From NCBI GenBank assembly GCA_026545765.1, contig CM048839.1:24552566-24616565 (forward strand): a stretch of DNA of 64,000 nt, read 5' to 3'. Source of the stretch: Plantago major (Eukaryota; Streptophyta; Magnoliopsida; Lamiales; Plantaginaceae). This document shows positions 59,167 to 64,000 of this stretch, piece after piece. Position 1 is the stretch's first letter. Every line of letters begins with the position of its first letter. A program made the position numbers and the translations under genes. The notes beneath the pieces were generated by a model, which was given only the letters and a program-made list of their open reading frames with translations, searched no databases and had not been told where the DNA came from.

Positions 59167-60690
59167 ATTTGTTCTGTTTTCAACATTTAACTTATTTTTT
59201 GGCGTTGCCACAACACTCACTGCAACATCCTTCCTTCTACTATCTTATTCTCTGGAATGTGAATGTTACATTATTGCATAGTATATCTTTGCTCTTCTAT
59301 CTCACTCTCACCGAACATTGTGAGAATTGTATTGTTCATAATGACCGTGTTACAGTACATAAACATGCAATTTGATGTAAGTCTGGAAAGTGGGGTGCCA
59401 ATGTTAAATTTGGTATCATGTTGCACTCTACTAGTATATCCTAATGGCAAGTGAGCCTGGTAATTTATTGGTCCACTAAACCTGGTTTGCTACTGTGCTA
59501 CATGAGTTTCACATTCCAAATGGATTACTTTAAAACTAGTCAATAACCCGTCGATACTCGACGGGTATAGTAAAAAAATATTTAAGTATATAAAATCCTA
59601 CAATATTTACAACAACAATTTTGTAACGCGATGTACCCTTGCGAGCCGATGTCCGACCCTCTGTGCCAGTGCGGTCATGGACTATTATCCGGGTGATATG
59701 TTGGCCCACTGTACCAATACATGTTCGTTCCCGCACTTTATCCCACTCGTGCACGCAACGATAGACTTACCAATCATCCAGCCTAAGATTACTGCTGAGC
59801 ACGCATGCTTAAGTCTAAAGCTCTTATGGATGGATTTCCGAAAAGAAAGATGCACATTGTTGGTATGAGTAGCGTTCTCGATCCTTTAAACTCTCTGAAA
59901 ATTTATCTTAAACTTTGGGATGTTACATTTTTAGTTTGTCTCTGATGGACTCATCATCACACTAATTAAGAACGATAAACTTTTTGCATGCGTTTATTCC
60001 ATACATCACTTTTACCTCGATTATAATTATAAGAGTAGTGACTCTCAATCGTGCCATTGCACAATTTTAATGCATAATCAATATTCCTCAAAAGTTTGGC
60101 CAATCTTTATCATGATCTATGATAAGTCGCACCTGAGTAATTAATCGTATTAGTATTATAAGCTGAGAAGACCTTTTCCAATCAAGTCTTTTAAATGGAT
60201 CGAGGTATATCCAACCCGTTGCGAACCTTAACGGTATCTATTTAAAATAATGACATACGGATCGGGTATATACCTCGACCGTTCCATGTTACCCACCAAC
60301 TCATTTGTCAATCTGCCACAGGTTAGTAAAGCAATCTACCCACCTTGATTTTATTTAAACCACACATCTATAGTGGGCCAGTCTAATTTGTTAACAATAC
60401 CATCTTCACCCGATCGTACTCCCCTAAAATTAGGGGTATTAAAAAAAGTGCACGCGCCAATTATTTTCTTTAAAACATTTACAGGTTAATTTTTTTTGTA
60501 ACCTATTATTCAACCGACGACATATGAGCTGGTACAACTCTTCAGTCACCCGACCTCGTCAATATGTGAAAAAGAAAGAGAGTATATATATGTGTACATC
60601 CATAAATTACAATAATAAAAAATTATCTATATTAAATGGCATATACAATAAATTCAACAACTAATGATTTGCATGTTTTATTTAATATAT
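59167..60690. other. Repeat-rich intergenic spacer
   Basis: No gene. It includes a GC-richer patch at 59630-59770 and, at about 60410-60610, a segment related to 63475-63720 (AGTCACCC.ACC..GTCAATAT, CATAAATTAC), indicating an unclassified dispersed repeat. Confidence 0.4.
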
Positions 60691-60880
60691 ACTTTATTCG
60701 TCCCGCAGAACTTCATACATTTGTCATTTTTAGACGTACTACAAAACTTCATACATTACTAAAAAAGTACTCCACACCCAATCAATAATAATAAATCCTA
60801 CTCTTGTACTTTTTACCACCTCTCACATTTCCCACTAAAATTACACATTTTTACCATATTTTAATGTTTTATCAGTTACT
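60691..60880. mobile_element. MITE-like segment, left end only
   Basis: It starts TA|CTTTATTCGTCCCGCAG. The following text AGAACTTCATACATTTGTCA and CACACCCAATCAATAATAA matches 17850-17940 inside the nested hAT-like element (AGAACTTCATACATTTGTCA; CCCAACAAATAATAAAC). The right terminus was not found. Confidence 0.4.
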
Positions 60881-62921
60881 ACTTAGTTTTTTTATTTAAA
60901 CATTTATCTTGTTTTTTATTTGAAGTTTTTAACTAATTATGTATTTAATTTTGTCTATTTTCACCCGTTTATCCGCCCCCTTGTTATCACCAGACCGCCA
61001 TGGGTTGAAAAACTATTATACCTGTCCCGGCTGTTATTATAGCCGAGAGCCTATAGTACTGGGTCAGTTTAGTTCTTGTGTAAAAACAACTTACGCCCCT
61101 CCATAAAAACAATATGGGATTGCAATACTTTCCATTCCAAGACTTTTCCATTTTTATCATTTATGTCTCTTACCTCTTATACTTTCTCCATTATTTATCA
61201 TTTATCTCTTCCACAACAAACAACAAACTATAGACTTTCTTAACAATAGTGTCGAAAATAAGTGAGACACGTTTAACGGGACGGAGGGATTATATGTAAA
61301 AAGATTGAAAGTGAGAAAAAATTTAATACGTAACAACTGGTAATATAGTGTCAAAGTCTAATTTTAGAGGAATGTATGCATATTGCATATTATATGTACG
61401 GAACAATTACATATACCTCCCCTATTAGATGCCCTCTACTAATCTGGATACCATTAGTCGAACAATTACATCCAGGTCCATTAATCTGTTTTTGGGTTGA
61501 CATACTGATAAGCTGAATCAACTTATTCACAAACCAAACAAGCCCTTAGCCAATTCATTTGGAGTACCATTTCAATTCTAAACAAAATAGATTAAGAATA
61601 CAAAGGGTTTGGTCTGTTTTTATTGAATTGAAACTGAACTTGTCGAGCTTCAGGTGGTTACAGACTTACAATATATCCCGGGACCAACCATTCGCGCATG
61701 ATTCTAGAGGTGGCTCCCACGGTCCATACAGTAGCACTTTGCCCCGTATGCCACTTATTTCCGGCAATCCCGATAGCCCCACTATGATACCACCTGTAAC
61801 GACCCGACCATTAAGGGTCGAGACCCGGTCCATTGGACTGGCAATGTTACTCATGACTGTCGTACACACGTCTCGGATTTATTTTTTGAATCACCCAAAA
61901 GGCCTCATAAAATAGGAGAGTGGTGGTCTACATATATATACCCTTCACCCCTTTCACTCTGAACCGATGTTGGATGTTGGGTATTACAACAACTCAACAA
62001 TAGTCTAATTATAATGAAGGTGCGTGCAAGAAGGGAAACTGCCCTACTATCTGCTTCTTCCCCGGTCACGATCTTGCCAGAATATAACCGAACAGATAAA
62101 ATCCCTTTCTTGCAATAATATTTCAATTGGTTATGTTGTAGTTAGGGATTTCGAATATTGGTGAATGGGTTTGTAGCATATGGAGAAACTATTTTGATTT
62201 GGGGATGGTGGAGTTGTCATTAGGGATTCCGTATCAATTTAGTGTGCATTAGATTTGGATTCAAGAATTGAACTCGATACAGAGTTTGGTTGATGCTGGG
62301 ATTCGATTTTGAAAACCAGGGACATAATTCAATATTTTATGAACTTGAAAACTTTGCCTTTTCAGAATTAGAGTTGTATGAGAGACTTGGATTGCAAGAC
62401 CAGTTTCTTTCAATTTGAAGCCAATAAATAGTTTGTGACTTTGCAAATAAGTCCAAAAAAAATTTAAAAACCTAAAATTAAATTCATGACTATACGTATA
62501 CATCAACGGTTCCACTTAATGGCTCCGTACTTTATGTATATATCAAGGGCTTCCAATATAAACATTAAACTCTACCTTTTTTCCCCCTCAGGTTTGGAGA
62601 TTGATGTTCATGTGTCGGGATTAGTTTAGACGTTGGACGTGTGTTGGCTCCTCATTTAATTTCATAAATTAATTTTAAAATAAAACGATTCAAAATTACT
62701 TGAGATGACACATGTCACATCCAGATTAATCTGGAAGAGAATAAAACGTGGAAATATGAGAGTGGACACGTGTCCCACTTTAATTTAACCTAAGAAAATA
62801 GTGGAAATTAAGAAAAAACCTAAAGCAAATGAATTAAAGAAAAAGAAAAAAAATCAAATTAAACATAAAATTTAAAAGTAAGGATGTGTTTGGTTGCAAT
62901 ATGAGTTTGGACTATACAATA
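60881..62921. other. Intergenic spacer with LTR-like patch
   Basis: At 61275-61290 the text ACGGGACGGAGGGATTATA looks like the right end of another Stowaway-like MITE without a matching left end. On the minus strand, 62000-61860 reads AACATCCAACATCGG, then GTATATATATG, then TTTATGAGGCCTTTTGGGTG, the order seen in LTR promoters of some plant retrotransposons. 61795-61835 has CTGTAACGACCCGACC. No coding region is supported. Confidence 0.35.
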
Positions 62922-63175
62922 CTCCCTCCGTTCTTTTTATAGGTTTACATTTTGCCATTCTGGGGATTTTTTTTAAAGTTTAATGTTTCATTTTTTGGAA
63001 ACCCCACTATCTACATTTATTAATTTTTTAAATACTCTTTTTCAAACTTTATCCATTATTTCTCTTACTTTTTTTATACTCTCTCTTACTTTTTACTATC
63101 TACTTACTATTTTATTCTATTTCCTTAAAATTCACACCAAACCAAAATGTAAACCTTCTAAACGACCGGAGGGAG
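62922..63175. mobile_element. Stowaway-like MITE
   Basis: 254 bp between TA dinucleotides (62920-62921, 63176-63177). The left end is CTCCCTCCGTTCTTTTTATA and the right end, read on the minus strand, is CTCCCTCCGGTCGTTTAGAA. Both inner ends continue GGTTTACATTTTG. This is the best preserved MITE of the window. Confidence 0.85.
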
Positions 63176-63177
63176 TA

Positions 63178-64000
63178 ATAGATTTATGAAAAAGGTTGAA
63201 ATTTGTTATTGTTTAAAAGTTACGGACGACAATGTCATTATAAAATTTATTAGGGAAACTATAACTAATTTGCCCGCGTTTTCCATTTCAAACCATCATC
63301 AAAGTTGAAGCTATATTGGGGTTGAAAAATATGTAGGTGTAGAATGTGTTTCTGATGAAACTTGGTTCCAGTAAATATTGATTTCTAGTTGAATCTTTAA
63401 CAAATCTAACAAAGTTAGGATTATAAATTTTGTTCATCCACTTTATACTAAATTGAATAATTTTTTAGAGCACCGTTTCACCCTACTGCATTACCCCTAA
63501 AATGAGAAATGTTCAAAAAAGCCGCTTGTCCTATGTGACTGCGCAAACTACCCCCGCTCACCTATTATTATTAAGTTTAGAAAAAATTGTAGGTAAATTT
63601 TCATGTAAACCTGTAATTTAACTGATGGCGGGTGAGAGGGTACAACCTGCCAGTCACCCAACCCGTCAATATATATGTAGAAAGAAAATGAGTAAATATA
63701 TGTATGTAATCATAAATTACACATGTACATTAAATGTCATATTTACAATAAGTCACGAACTAATATTTTACATGTTTAATTTGAAACGTCTTTGGATTAT
63801 GGGTAAAAGACTTTCGATATATCTTGTACCATTTTATTTGAGTTTTGGACTTGGTTCATGAATCGACGCTAGTTATAAATTAACACAAACTCTCATGAGA
63901 TACGGTCTCTAGATAACGTATCTAAAGACGACCTATGCTATTAATAAATCGTACATATTATTAATCAAAACGTCTATGTTATTAACGAAATAAGTCTTAT
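63178..64000. other. Intergenic spacer to the window end
   Basis: AT-rich sequence. 63475-63720 is related to 60410-60610. The open frame at 63625-63861 falls in that repeat and is not credited. No gene is seen. Confidence 0.4.

Noticed and set aside
1..64000. CRISPR arrays, tRNA or rRNA genes, bacterial-type operons
   Set aside because: I saw no regularly spaced direct repeats, no tRNA-like A/B boxes with a cloverleaf, and no rRNA signature. The gene structure is eukaryotic.

Overview
The window is nuclear DNA of a flowering plant, most likely a eudicot. It holds four spliced host genes with plant-type GT-AG introns, a chloroplast-targeted tetrapyrrole enzyme, and dense layers of plant transposons (Helitron, Ty3/Gypsy chromovirus, two Ty1/Copia lineages, CACTA-, hAT- and Stowaway-like elements). 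There are no bacterial-type operons, no CRISPR array, and no tRNA or rRNA gene that I could recognise.

Host genes, left to right: an AP-5 complex beta-subunit gene (plus, 8670-23237, three exons, about 1112 aa) with a 10.9 kb first intron; an NPH3-family protein with a very short BTB-like N-terminus (plus, 25782-28655, three exons, 525 aa); glutamate-1-semialdehyde aminomutase of chlorophyll and heme synthesis (minus, 29847-33010, three exons, 470 aa); and an STP-type hexose/proton symporter (plus, 55460-57245, two exons, 513 aa). All four are open across the predicted splice junctions and look functional. They have unrelated jobs. The AP5B1 / NPH3-like neighbourhood may be conserved in other eudicots.

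Mobile DNA: 1-2770 is a decayed Helitron Rep gene on the minus strand whose catalytic H-x-H motif is destroyed, with an older relic at 3.4-3.9 kb. The AP5B1 first intron holds an hAT-like MITE (11086-11475, 8-bp duplication CTCACATC) and a Gypsy chromovirus (12240-19576, duplication TCTGG) that itself carries an hAT-like insertion (17567-18976, duplication CTAAATTC). From 33.3 to 54.4 kb lies a Tork-like Copia element on the minus strand. It is interrupted by a CACTA-like element (37941-39224, duplication TTA) and by a 13.6 kb SIRE-like Copia element on the plus strand (40037-53603, duplication TTGGT). A solo LTR of a SIRE relative sits at 57897-59161. Several Stowaway-like MITEs with TA duplications are scattered through the spacers.

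The most unusual object is the SIRE-like element. It has gag, protease and integrase remnants but no reverse transcriptase or RNase H. In their place is a long extra ORF with a ladder of five short introns, all phase 0 and all with GT-AG borders, separating small acidic exons. The whole element is also strewn with the octamer TCAGAAAG, 22 copies by hand count, occurring in all three coding frames, in introns and in both LTRs. This suggests a signal at the nucleic-acid level rather than a protein repeat.
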